Below the pieces are notes generated by a model. That model did no database searches. It saw only the letters and a program-made list of their open reading frames with translations, and was not told the origin of the DNA. Shown here one piece after another: positions 1 through 10,960 of a stretch of 64,000 nt of DNA. The translations under genes and the position numbers were made by a program. The first letter of the stretch is position 1; each line of letters opens with the position of its first letter. This DNA comes from Miscanthus floridulus. Taxonomy: Eukaryota; Streptophyta; Magnoliopsida; Poales; Poaceae. The DNA is taken from assembly GCF_019320115.1 (NCBI RefSeq), contig NC_089593.1, positions 14,102,789 through 14,166,788 of the forward strand, in the 5' to 3' direction.

Positions 1-170
1 TTAGAGTACAGTTCTTAATTTGACGTATATGATTAATCACTCCAGTTCTATATTATTTATCTAGTCTATTTTATTTAGTAGCTCAGATTGAAGTTGTTGA
101 ATTATGCATTTTTGTAGATGGCATGTCATAGCACCATATATTTGCAGATATAACAAATTTCTCTTAAGTT
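1..170. other. AT-rich flank of CACTA-1
   Basis: AT-rich sequence without a convincing reading frame. Its last three bases (GTT, 168-170) are the left target-site duplication of CACTA-1; the matching GTT is at 9429-9431. Confidence 0.7.
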
Positions 171-187
171 CACTACTGGAAAACTGG

Positions 188-590
188 ATTTTGCCGAGTG
201 CCTGAGACTTTGCCAAGTGCTTTTTATTGGGGCACTCGGCAAAGCAATATTTTGCCGAGTGCCGCACTCGGCAAAATAAAGTACTCGGCAAAGGTGGATT
301 TGCCGAGTGCCAGGCACTCGGTAAAGCCTGGCTCTCGGCAAAAGGTGGCCGGCCCGTGACGGCGGCCACCTGCCGTCAGATTTTGCCGAGTGCCTAACGG
401 CTGGCACTCGGCAATTTTTTTTATTTTTAAAAACTTATTTTGCCGAGTGCCAGCCCTAGGCACTCGGCAAATTTTTTTTTATTTTTAAAAACTTATTTTG
501 CCGAGTGCCACCCCAGGCACTCGGCAAATTTTTTTTTAAAACATATTTTGTTGAGTGCCCCACATGGCACTCGGCAAAATAATTTTTTTT
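188..590. repeat. Left subterminal repeat block of CACTA-1
   Basis: About seven units read TTTGCCGAGTGCC followed after a few bases by GGCACTCGGCAAA, so each unit is a short inverted repeat able to form a hairpin. Poly-T or poly-A spacers separate them. Such blocks are the binding sites of TNPA-type proteins in this superfamily. One unit near 550 has decayed to TTTGTTGAGTG. Confidence 0.9.
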
Positions 591-599
591 TGATTTTGG

Positions 600-1010
600 G
601 CCCAAATATTTTTCTGGGGCCTTGTGACAGTATTTCAAACTCTATTTTAAAATTTGGGGCAATATTGACTTTTTTTGATATATTTCATTAGTTTATTTCG
701 TTTCATTGAATTTTTCGGGATATTTCAAATTTGAACTGCAGGTAAATGGAATAAAGGAATTTGGTCATCCAAAAATTGATACTCATGATATTTAGGGTAT
801 GTTTAGGCCGTATCCAGGAACTCACATGAAATCTCGAGCATCTCGTTGACGTAACATGTCGAGGTACTTGCAGGAAATGTAATTTTAAATTATATAAAAT
901 GCAAACGAAGTCCAAAAATCACGAAACTTGTCGAGGCGTCGTTTTATCGCATGTGGAGGCTGTGGTAAAAAATTAAGAAGGTTTCGAGCAAGTTGTGATG
1001 TCGGATGCCA
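600..1010. other. Non-coding spacer shared by CACTA-1 and CACTA-2
   Basis: AT-rich spacer between the repeat block and the GC-rich segment. Shared phrases such as TTTGAACTGCAGGT and AGGCCGT(A/T)TCCAGGA recur in CACTA-2 at about 10590-10690, showing common descent of the two elements. No coding potential seen. Confidence 0.7.
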
Positions 1011-1014
1011 AAAA

Positions 1015-1690
1015 CCCAGACATCCCCGCGCCCGCGCCCTCCGCCGGCCTTGCCCGCGACAGCGCCCGTCGCCGACAGCACCGCCGCGCCCACCCCCGTC
1101 GCCGGCCGCGCCCCACCCCTAGCCACCGGCTACGGCCCACCCCAGTAGCTCCCCGCGCCCACCGCCGGTCGCGCCCATCGCCGGCCACGCCCGCCGCGCC
1201 CACCCCCGTCGCCGGCCGCGCCCTGCCCCTGCAGCTCCCCGCGCCCGCCGCTGGCCACGCCCGCGCCCGCGCCCTCCGCCGGCCTCGCCCACGACCGCGC
1301 CCGTTGCCGGCCACGCCCACCCCCATCGCCGGCCGCGCCCCGCCCCTAGCCGCCGGCCGCGCCCCACCCCGGCAGCTCCCCATGGCCCGGCCCCCCTCGC
1401 CTTGGCCACCCAGAGGTGGCTGGCTGGTGCCGACTGGCCATTTCCGGCAGCGGCGACCGTGTCCCGGCCGTCCCTTCCCTGGGCACGCCGCCTGTAGGAG
1501 CAGGGGAGGAGGGAGAGAAGGGAAGGGGAGAAGAGGAGGAAGAGAAGAGGAGGAAGAAGGGAGAAGGGAGGAGGAAGAATGAAGAAGGAAGAAGGGAGGG
1601 AGGAGAGGAGAAGGGAGGAGGAAGAAGGAGAAGGGAGGTGGAGAGCAGAAGGGAGGAGGAAGAAAGGAGGAGAAGCCCCAGCCGCTGTCC
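1015..1690. other. GC-rich then polypurine low-complexity segment in CACTA-1
   Basis: From about 1015 to 1480 the plus strand is a degenerate run of CCCGCGCCC, GCCGGCC and CCCGTCGCC words with high CpG density. From about 1500 to 1680 it becomes almost pure purine, built from GGAGGA, GAAGGGA and AGGAAGA. All six frames stay partly open because of composition only. By analogy, the Spm element of maize has a GC-rich, methylation-controlled region near its promoter; whether this segment plays that role is inference. It lies just upstream of the transposase unit and is absent from CACTA-2. Confidence 0.75.
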
Positions 1691-1911
1691 ACACCTCCTT
1701 AGCGGCGGTGCCGTGCCCTCGGCGCCCCACTCCCGACTCCGCCCACCGTCAACGAGCACACTAGGTTCGCCCTTCCCTTTCTATTCAAATCGTGCAATGG
1801 ATGTCGGCCATCGAGCCCTTGTTAGTAGTAATAGTTGTTGTATGTGGTTTTCGGCCATCGAGCCGTTGTTTGTGGATGTTGGCCTTCGTGACGATCTTTT
1901 TTGTAGGTTTT

Positions 1912-1957
1912 TGAAACCTCCCCGTGCAGGGGAGGTTCTGCCGAAATTTTCAATTGT
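1912..1957. repeat. Hairpin repeat, copy 1 (AACCTCCCC / GGGGAGGTT)
   Basis: AACCTCCCC (1915-1923) and GGGGAGGTT (1929-1937) form a perfect 9-bp stem around a GTGCA loop, followed by CTGCCGAAATTTTCAATT. Nearly the same 46-bp sequence recurs at 8353-8398 in the last intron of the TNPA unit of the same element. The rest of 1690-2556 shows no reading frame I can support. Confidence 0.85.
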
Positions 1958-2556
1958 CACTAATGTATTGCCTTTTTATGCAAAAGGAGGCCCCGACGGA
2001 GGGACCTCGGTGACCCCGATTGTCTTCGTCAGCGTTGCGGGTCTGCCTGCTCTGCGTCGCGGCGCCACTACACCGACTCGCCACAGCCCCGCTAGCCTGA
2101 CCTCACCGGCACCCTAGGTATAACCCCTCTATCCGTATCATGGTCTTAGGTCACTGATCCTAGTTAGGCGTCTTCCGTCCGAAAGAGATACGGTCGGAGT
2201 TATGTAGGTCTTTGCATATCTGCGAGCGTTTCTGTTTCAGATTGTCCACGTTTTTTGGACAGCTCGCGGATGCGTAGATGGGTTAGTTTCCATGGTCCGC
2301 TCCGGTCTGAGATGGTGTTTCGGCATCACCCCCCTATTGTTCTTCGGATACACACTCTCCCTTGCAGGACGTGTATCGGGAGAACAGCGGGAAGGTGCTG
2401 CTGAAATTCCGTCTCGGATAGGAGCAGAGCATGGAAACTAACCTCATCTATGGATCCGCGGGTGGGATTAGGATCTATCCTCACCTAATAGAGAGTAGGG
2501 ACACCGCGTAGATGCAATTGATGGTGACTCATATGTGCTGATACGTTTGTTAAAGG

Positions 2557-5500
2557 ATGGAGGACCGTGAGTGGATGTACACGCTCCGGAGAGACGAGCA
2601 CGATTACGACTTGCTGTTTATAGTCAAGGTTAAAGAATTCTTACAGCATGCATTTGGCGAGAGTGCTGGAGGCCATTCTCTAGTGGTTTGTCCGTGCAGC
2701 GGTTGTGACAACAGAAGAAGGAAAGATAGGTTAACCATGGGTAAACATATGGTGAAGTTTGGATTTACTCCGGGCTAACACCGGTGGATCCACCATGGTG
2801 AAGCCGATCGTATCAGGGAGGAGGTGGTGAGACCACGGCTCGAGGCTTTCGATGATGATGCTAGGATAGCAGACATGCTGGATGACACACACCAAGCTCA
2901 GTTCGCTGAAGGACGTGACAAGGAGGAGATGGAGACTGCCGCAGATGCCTTCTACCTAATGTTGGACTCAGCACAGAGACCCCTTCACGATCATACTAAT
3001 GTTTCTCAGCTGGATGCCATTGGTCGCGTAATGGGGTTGAAGGCTGAGTTAAACCTAAGTCAAGAAGGCTTCGGCAAGATGGTGGCCGTGTGGAGCGATA
3101 TGCTACCGAAGACACACATTATGCCGAAGAACTTGTACGAGTTAGACAAGCTCCTTCTTGCACTTAAGATGCCGTATGACAAGATACATGTGTGTCTGAA
3201 GGGGTGCGTCCTATTTAGGAAGAACACGTGGATGCAAAGTACTGTCCGAAGTGTAAATCCTCTAGGTACATGGAGGTAGACTCAGGCGATGGCCAGAAGA
3301 GGCAGCTTAAGATCCCCATGAGAGTCCTACGACACCTTCTGTTGCTGCCGAGGCTCCAATGGCTATTCATGACCAAGGAATCCACGAAACAGATGACATG
3401 GCACAAAAACGGCACATGGTACAATCCTGAGAAGATGGTACATCCATCTGATGCTGATGCATGAAAGTACTTCAATTTGTGGCATCCTCTGAAAGCAGAG
3501 GAGGCTTGTAATGTACGTGTCGCGCTGGCAACAGATGGGTTCAATCCATATGGCATGATGGCTGCACCATACACATGTTGGCCCGTGTTTGTCATCCCCC
3601 TGAATCTGCCCCCCTTAGCTTCTCCTTTCAATGGCATACTGTGTTCCTATCGTTGATAATCCCTGGACACCCAGGGAGTAATATGGGTGTCTTCATGGAG
3701 CCTGTGATAGATGAGTTGATCGATGCTTGGGCCAAAGGGGTGTGGACATATGACCGAGCTACGAAGACTAGCTTCAAAATGCACATCTGGTACCACTACT
3801 CCCTACATGACTTCCTGGCATATGGGTTAATGTGCATCTGGTGTGTTCAGGGGAAGTTCCCATGCCCAATATGCAAGGAAGCTGTGAGGTTCATATGGTT
3901 GAAGAAGGGTTTCAAGTATTCGTCGTTCAACAAACATCGTCAATTCCTCCCTCTTGACCATCCATTCAGAGAAGACGTTAAGAGCTTTATGAAAGGTGTC
4001 AAAGTGACAGACCCTAGACCGTGCTTGAGGACTAGGGCGGAGGTTCGTGCTCAGATAGATGCTCTCGTGCCCAACGAAGATGGTGGTTTCATGGGATATG
4101 GTGAGCAACATATGTGGACTCATAAGTCCGGCTTGACGAAGCTCCCCTATTTCGATGACCTCCTACTGCCCCATAACATTGATGTCATGCACACTGAAAA
4201 GAATATCACCGAGGCACTTTGGGCAACACTCATGGACACTGACAAGTCTAAGGACAACCCTAAGGCTAGAGTGGACCTAGCGACATTGTGCGATAGGCCA
4301 AACCTAGAGATGTGGCCTCCTGCAATAGGAAAGCAGTGGAGAAGGCCTAGGGCCCCCTATGTCTTGAAAATCGATCAAAGGAGGGAAGTACTTCGATGTA
4401 TCAAGAATTTAATGTACCCTGATGGGTATGCAACGAATCTAAGCACGGGAGTGAACTTAGAGACTCTACGAGTCAACAGGATGAAGAGTCATGACTACCA
4501 CATATGGATTGAGCGGATACTTCCATTGATGGTTCAAGGCTATGTCCCTGAGCATGTCTGGCTAGTGCTGGCAAAGTTGAGCTACTTCTTTCGCCAGCTT
4601 TGTGCCAAGGAGCTATCTTCGACCGTCATTATAGAATTGGAAACTATGGCACCTAAGTTGGTCTATGAGCTTGAGAAGATCTTTCCACCTATCTTCTTCT
4701 TGTCGATGCAGCATCGGATTGTGCACCTCCCGACCAAGGCATGGTTGGGGGGCCCATGCTGGCCTGTTGGTGCTATCCAATCGAGCGATGTCTAAAAACT
4801 CTTCGCAAGAAATGTACAGATAAAGCCATAATTGAGGCTTCCATTATAGAGGCAAGCATTCGAGAGGAGGTTGCAAACTTCACGACATCCTACTACAAGC
4901 TGAACCTTCCTAGCAAGCATAATCCACACCCTCGTTACAATGCTGGCAAAGTTGAATCAACCCTCAGCCTTTTCAAATGCCAACTAGGCAGCGCAAGTGG
5001 ATCGACCCCAAGAGATTGGATCCAGAAGAGTGGCGCAGAATCACGCTATATGTGTTCACCAACCTTGTCGAGGTTGCACCATTCATTAAGTAAGTTCTCA
5101 ACGAACTTGTTTCAATACGACGTCACTATTCTGTATCGAACCCCATTGATTCTCTTTGGTATAGGGAATTTGTTCATCAAGAGTGGCATCAATCAAGGGA
5201 TCCTACCCTGCACGAACATGATACCCTTCTTTCAGTGGGTGCGGGAGCTGGGAGGCCTGATTTCATTTCTTGGTTCAAACAAAAGGTCGTACGTTCATCG
5301 ATATTCCTTAGTAGCTCGTATGTTCCAATAGTATAACGATGTATCATGCTTGAGCTTGCAAGCGCAAACCAATGCGTCCATGAGTGACGAGTTGAGACAG
5401 GTTGCAAATGGCTTCAAGTTAAGGGTGAAGTCATATACCGGTTATGACGTGAACCGATATCGCTTCCACACATCAAGACACGAGCAGACTCGACCTGGTC

Positions 5501-6147
5501 GGAAAACCACCAACAGCCAAGTTTTTACGTCGGGCACTAATGGCATCGAATACTATGGAATAATTGAGATCTATGAACTTGAATATGAGGGCTGGGTACC
5601 TCTTACTCCTGTCATATTCAAGTGCCACTGGTTTGATCCTAGACGAACAAGATGGACCCCTCATCTTGGGCTAGTCGAGATTAGGCATGATTCCGTCTAT
5701 AAAGGAAAAGATGTCTATATTGTGGCTCAACAGGCCATGCAGGTGTATCATACGCCATACGCGTGCCAAGACAAAGACCATCTTAAGGGTTGGTCTATTG
5801 TGCACCAAGTATCTTCGCACGGTAAACTACCTGTTCCAAACAATGAAGATTACACCTTGGACACAAACACATATGATGGAGAGTTCTATCAAGCAGATGG
5901 GCTACAAGGGAGCTTTGAGATAGTCTTACCCGGTGTGACGGCCGCCATGGAAGTAGACAATGAAACGATTGATGACGAGGACCCCGGAGATGTAGTGCTA
6001 AATCCGAAGGACATTCAAATGCTTGAGCGATTCCATTTAGGCAAAGACAATGAAGAAGACATAGAACCTTCGGATAGTGTTGCCCATTTAGACAATTTTG
6101 ACAGTGATGATGAGACCTATGACCCCAATCATGAAGATTATTCCTAA
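2557..6147 (+). pseudogene. TNPD-type CACTA transposase, degenerate (Transposase_21 family)
   Basis: The open frame begins at an ATG at 2557 with a Transpos_assoc-like module (residues about 1-73, CPCSGCDNRRR Cys pair). A stop at 2776 interrupts it, but the same frame runs on to 3279. A frameshift leads to 3228-3464 (CPKC motif), and another to 3575-4795. The last piece holds the Transposase_21 core (ATKTSFKMH, CWVCG-like CPIC, and the family motif DVMHTEKN) and the start of DUF4218 (VPEHVW...). A further shift leads to 4741-5331, and the C-terminal DUF4216 domain lies at 5350-6147 (YYGIIEIYELEY) with an acidic tail. In intact relatives this nuclear protein cuts the element ends. At least three frameshifts and two stops make this copy non-functional. 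The order of domains matches the family. Confidence 0.9.
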
Positions 6148-6266
6148 ACCATGTAATACTATGTTTTTTTTTAAATTTTGTTATGTTTATTCATTTTGAA
6201 CAATTTGACATGTATGTACTAACGCTTGTTGTTCATTCTTTGTACATTGCAGGTGACAGAACAAAG

Positions 6267-8564
6267 ATGGTGGGCAACCGTTCACCGAGGCAGGTGCTCT
6301 CGGTGTACCAGAGGCTACGCCCTCTTGATGGAGGCGAGGGGACGTCTTTGCCCCCAGCGGCGAGAGCAGGCCTGGGTCACCCCAGCATGGGGAGGGGGAG
6401 GGGGAGGGGTCGCCCTAGGAGGGACCCGCCTCCTCCCCCGGCTCTCAACTAGCTAGAGGACCTGTCTCCTACCCCCAAAGGACCACGTGGTGGCCACGGG
6501 CACGACCATAGACACTCCGTCGAGGGACGAGGGGACTCAGCAGACTAAGGACAATTTTGCTCAGTCGGCTCCCTACCTGCAAGGTCCCACAAGCCTTCCT
6601 CCAATTCTGCTTCCTGACCGACGCCCACTGGTTCGTCCTGTGGGAAGAAGGTAAGTAACTATAGATGTTATCACTAGTACTTCATATGATAAGTTGAAAA
6701 TCGAAAGAGAAACTGATATTTTTTCTTAATCACTTATGTAGGGGTTGGCTAGTTCTATCGGGTGCTCTTGACCCCCCCCCCACACACCCCCGCTACCGTC
6801 CTAGGATGTCTGTGCAGGAAACACTTCCCCGGCCTTGTGGACTTGAAAGAGGGGAGGTGGGAGCCGGCCTGGTCGTGGGACAGGTACAAGCTCGGCTCGG
6901 ATGACGAGCAGGACAACAAGTAGGAGCGGGTTTTGGCGGACTTTTGGGTAAGTGTCTCACAACATAGCTCAATACGTCTCCTCCATTGGTTAAGTCTTGT
7001 ATTGAAATAATGAATGGATACATCGTGTTTTTATGTAGAGGTACTTCAAGGCCAAAGAAGGTCGAGAGACCCTGGCGGATCAGAGGACACACAGAGCCTG
7101 TAAGAAGTACGTCGGCGACATGATTCACGAGGCGCGACTCCAGGCCCACGTCGATTACTACAGGTCCATCAAGAAAGAGCCCCTCAACAAAACCGGCGCA
7201 AGAAATGTGGCGCTGACCAAGGAGCAGTACCTTTAGGTAGGTGAATAATATTGATTTGTTTTGAGATTTAGTAGGTCCAGAACTGATCTTCTTATATGTC
7301 AAACACTTGATGATGTGTAGGTGCCAGCCTCGTGGTGCATGTCGCATAGATCGGCATGGTTGAGGATCATGGATAGGTACCTTGACCCGGTGTACATCAC
7401 AAAGCACGAGCAAGGCAAGCAGAAGCGGGCACTGAGGACCGGTCCAACTCACCACCAAGGCAGCCGCAACCTCCCCGCATTCAAGCGAGCACTTGTACGA
7501 GATGTCATTTATCTATTCTAACGCTCAATTTTGCCTGATTTCTAATCATCTTGCCGTCTTTCTCGCAGGAGGTGGCACACCCGGACATGCCGGTGTCGGA
7601 GTTTGGGGCATGGGCTATGTCCCACATGGGCCCAGTGAAATCTGGTGTCGTCTTCAACCCAAATGCCACTGCCTAGGCTTACTTTGACCCGAGCGTCCAT
7701 GCTAAGATCAGAGACTACGCGGAGGCGGTTAGGGCGCTTCGTGGCTCAGATCACAATTTGAGCACTGAGCCCCTTGAGATAGAGGTGATCGTGAGGCTGG
7801 GGCAAGGCAAGAAGCATGGGCGGTTGTGGATTGTAGACGGCGCCGACTCCTTGAGCTCTACACCCTCTCTCTCCGACGTGAGGGCACGGAGCATGGCCAG
7901 AAGCCTTCCCATACGTGCACGGCCTACTCCAACACTGTCGCGGGTCGACGAACTTCAGGTAATTCCGGTTTCACTCGTTGTACATTGAACGTTACACACA
8001 TTGATCAGATTTGCAATACTGAAATATGTGATTGAAACACTACAGGACGAGCTGGTAGAGACAATGGAGACGCAAGCGCACCTGACCGCAGAGCTGGAGG
8101 CCACGAAGAAGCAGATGGCGGACATGTATCAGATCATGCAAACCATCGGGCAAGCATCGGGTGTCCACGTGTAGTTGCCAGCTCCAGCTCCAGTTCGACA
8201 CTTTACTCCTGTGAGTATGAAAGTTTAATGTGTTCGTGCCGTTGGGATTGTCGGCCTTTGTGCCGTTGTGATTTTTGGTCTTCGTGCCATTGGGATTGTC
8301 AGCCTTCGTGCCATTTTGATTGTCGGCCTTTGTGCCGTTGTTTCTTGCAGGTTGGAAACCTCCCCGTGCAGGGGAGGTGCTGCCGAAATTTTCAATTTTC
8401 AGTCTAACACATGCAATCTCTTCTCTTTTGTGCAGTCTTCGTCGGCGGGTTCAAACAATCCCGCTACCATGTCACCGACGGCTGATCGCGTCAACCCTTC
8501 GCCGCAGTTCGGTCCTTCACCGCAGTCCAGGGGGCCACACCTGCAGTCTCCGTCGCTGCAGTAG
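6267..8564 (+). pseudogene. TNPA-type CACTA protein, spliced, degenerate (Transposase_24-like)
   Basis: Exons can be read between canonical sites: about 6267-6650 (Pro/Arg-rich start), 6742-6947, 7039-7236, 7321-7494, 7569-7958, 8046-8210 and 8436-8564. Donors include GTAAGT at 6651 and 6948, and acceptors include TGCAG at 8435. The middle exons give the plant Ptta/En/Spm motifs (HEARLQAHVDYY, THHQGSRNLPAF, GQGKKHGRLWIVDG). The 8046 exon encodes a coiled coil (ETMETQAHLTAELEATKKQM), and the last exon starts SSSAGSNNPA. TNPA proteins bind the subterminal repeats and help bring the ends together. In-frame stops (for example TAG at 7234, 6921 and 8172) show decay. Exon borders match those of CACTA-2. 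Confidence 0.85.
8225..8398. repeat. Minisatellite plus hairpin repeat copy 2 in the last TNPA intron
   Basis: Three to four imperfect ~30-bp units of GTGCCGTTGGGATTGTCGGCC lie at 8232-8340. They are followed by the hairpin AACCTCCCCGTGCAGGGGAGG (8357-8377), also found at 1915-1935. The cluster sits between the 8210 donor and the 8435 acceptor, so it is intronic. Confidence 0.75.
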
Positions 8565-8777
8565 GGATGTTGAACTTTATGATGTTGAACTTGTAATAAT
8601 AAACTTGTGATGTTGAACTTTGGTGCATTTGTGATGGATTTTCGATGGATTTATTAAATATGCGTGTGCTTGTGATATATAATGCATGTTGGTGATATAG
8701 ATGTGATGATTGATGTATGTATATATATATATTGTCTGTTACAATGGAATGTAAAAAAAATTACAATTCTCGGGGTC

Positions 8778-9412
8778 TTTGCCGAGTGCCATGGGCAAGG
8801 CACTCAGCAAAGATTTTTCAAAAAAAATATATAAAATTTCTTTGTCGAGTGCCTTGCCGCTGCACTCAGCAAAGTATTTTTTTTAAAAAAATCAGAAATT
8901 CTTTGCCGAGTGCCTAAATAGGAGCACTCGGCAAAGAAATTATTTAAAAAAAAATAAAAAAAATCTTTGCCGAGTGCCTGGGCAGGGGCACTCGGCAAAG
9001 TAATTTAAAAAAAAATAAAAAAAACTTTGCCGAGTGCCTGGGCAGGGGCACTCGGCAAAGTACTTTTTTAAAAAAAATAAAAAAAAACTTTACCGAGTGC
9101 CTAGGCTGGGGCACTCGGCAAAGTAATTTTCAAAAAAAATAAAAAAAAATTTGCCGAGTGCTGGGTCGGGCACTCGGCAAAATAACCGTTAACGGCCGGC
9201 GCCGCAGTGGCCGAAAATATTTTGCCAAGTGCCGCCCCAAGCACTCGGCAAATTTTTTTTTATTTTGCCAAATGCCCAGATAAAAAGCACTCGGCAAAGA
9301 CCCTTTGCCGAGAAAAATTTTGCCGAGCGGACTTTGCCGAGTGCTACACTCGGCAAAGCCTTTGCCAAGTGCAAAGGGCTCTTTGCCGAGTGTAAAAACA
9401 CTCGGCAAAGCC
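8778..9412. repeat. Right subterminal repeat block of CACTA-1
   Basis: About nine inverted units of TTTGCCGAGTGCC and GGCACTCGGCAAA are separated by A-rich spacers. The unit around 9030-9060 is nearly identical to its neighbour at 8965-9000, suggesting local amplification. The block mirrors the left one and is the likely TNPA-binding region of this end. Confidence 0.9.
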
Positions 9413-9431
9413 GCGGCCTCCAGTAGTGGTT

Positions 9432-9870
9432 GGTCGGATACCATCTTTTAAAAATATGTATTGCGTTTTCCTTGTTGTATTATATTCGATAAATCATATT
9501 CTAATTTTCTAACCCCACTGGCTAAAGCCTAATTAGAAAGCAAATTTTATATTTTTCGTATTAGTTATATTTCATAAAAACAGTTCACTGCTTACTCCAC
9601 CTAATTTCCTATTTTACCTTGTTATATATGTTTTGTCTAGTATTCTTTTATTTTAGTTTAGATTGAAATTTCTTATAACCGCTTGTGATTGAACCACCTA
9701 TGTCCTTAACTCCAAGTATCTCCCAGATATGTTTTCCTTTAGGTTTTTTTTTTTTTTGCTTTTTATATAATTCTTAATCCTTTTCTTGGCATGTGACCTA
9801 ATCTCCCTACATTGAGTAACTGTATCATGATCCTAATCTCCCCACAGACTGTATGTGTTTTAAAAATTAG
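9432..9870. other. AT-rich intergenic sequence, no gene seen
   Basis: AT-rich sequence with homopolymer T runs and short reading frames only. It flanks CACTA-1 on the right; I see no repeat or regulatory structure in it. Confidence 0.6.
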
Positions 9871-10408
9871 TGTCGGGTACCATAAGAAGGGGTCCCCTAA
9901 ACAACAACCGAAAAAATCGCTTAGACCCAGTCAAAACCAATGCCAAGAGACGAACTACTGGCTAACCCCCGGCCATGACCGAGACCACCGACTCTCCGCC
10001 TCGCTCAAGGCCTCGCACGGAAGGCCTCGAACGGCCTACCGACTCTCCGCCTCGCTCGAGGCCTCGCACGAGAGGCCTCGGATGGGGAACCGATTCTCCG
10101 ACTCGCCCGAGGCCCCGCCCGGAAGGCCTCGGACGAGTTATCGATTCTCCAACTCGCTCAAAGCCGGCTCGACAAACAACCCCGTTGTCTCCGCCTCGAC
10201 CAACTCCTCGGACAAGATGTCACGTCCGACCAGCGCGTTCAACCGCTCCCGCGATATCAGCCGAACGACGGCTCGACACAACGGAGTGGCTGACGAGACG
10301 CCAGTCACATCAAAGCCATGCCGTCCGAGACATGGCAGAGCAGGGGTTACCGGCCGCTGTACTTAGCACTATGCCCACGACTGACACCCATACCGCACTG
10401 TGCTACCC
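9871..10408 (+). mobile_element. Truncated LTR of a retrotransposon
   Basis: Starts TGTCGGGTACCATAAGAAGG at 9871, resembling the LTR start at 34508/42303 (TGTCGGGGACCTAATACC). Inside, about 9985-10170 holds three to four ~51-bp tandem units around GACTCTCCGCCTCGCTCGAGG. It ends abruptly at the CACTA-2 repeat near 10409, without an LTR end or promoter. No internal retrotransposon sequence follows, so this is a fragment. Confidence 0.65.
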
Positions 10409-10960
10409 TTTGCCGAGTGCCAGAGTTGGGCACTCGGCAAAGCATAATTTTTTTTGTTTTTTGCCTCCAAACTTTTTCTTCAACCCTTACACATTAAGTT
10501 GAAGTACATCCTCAAATTTGGCATATTTCTTGATCTTTTTGCTATATATCCTTAATTTATTTCATTTAATTGTATTTTTTCGGGAAATGTAAGTTTGAAC
10601 TGCAGGTGCATTCAATCATGGAATTCGACGAGTGGAAAAATGATATTCGCGTTACTTATTGTATTTTGAGGCCGTTTCCAGGAGCACGCCCGAAGTTTCA
10701 AACATCTCACGCACGAAACATGGCAACAAAATTGCGGGTGAAGTGTTTTTTAATTATATAAAATGCAAACAAAGTTCAAAAATCATGAAACTTGGTGACG
10801 CGTCTTTACATCACATGTGGAGGCTATGGTAAAAATTTGAGATTATTTCACGCACGTTGTCACGTAGGATGGTTAGAAACCTAGACATATCACTTTTACT
10901 TCATATGCTATGTTCGATATTGAAATAGAGAGTAATATGTTTTCTTAATCATTTCTGTAG

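Larger units (their letters stand above)
171..9428 (+). mobile_element. Complete CACTA (En/Spm-type) DNA transposon, CACTA-1
   Basis: The element starts with CACTACTGGA (171-180) and ends with its reverse complement TCCAGTAGTG (9419-9428). It is flanked by an identical 3-bp duplication, GTT at 168-170 and 9429-9431, the duplication length expected of CACTA elements. Inside each end lies a block of TTTGCCGAGTGCC repeats in both orientations. The two plus-strand coding units are a TNPD-type transposase (2557-6147) followed by a TNPA-type gene (6267-8564), the usual order for the superfamily. Length is 9,258 bp. The coding units are broken, so this copy is probably non-autonomous, but the intact termini would allow movement if a related element supplied the proteins. 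Confidence 0.95.

Noticed and set aside
188..590. CRISPR-like look of regularly spaced short repeats
   Set aside because: The units alternate in orientation, spacers are poly-A/T rather than unique, and the blocks sit just inside transposon termini in a plant genome.
61..638. Several minus-strand open frames rich in GKSLPSA and RHSAK-type words
   Set aside because: They are translations of the TTTGCCGAGTGCC subterminal repeats; the same words appear in all frames at every CACTA end (also 8717-9444, 13488-14284, 30100-30477).
973..1759. Long overlapping frames on both strands (up to 239 codons)
   Set aside because: Pure compositional effect of the GC-rich and purine-rich tract; no domain, all frames are open at once.
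3215..3637. Minus-strand frames opposite the TNPD core
   Set aside because: Shadows of the plus-strand transposase, which has recognisable family motifs.
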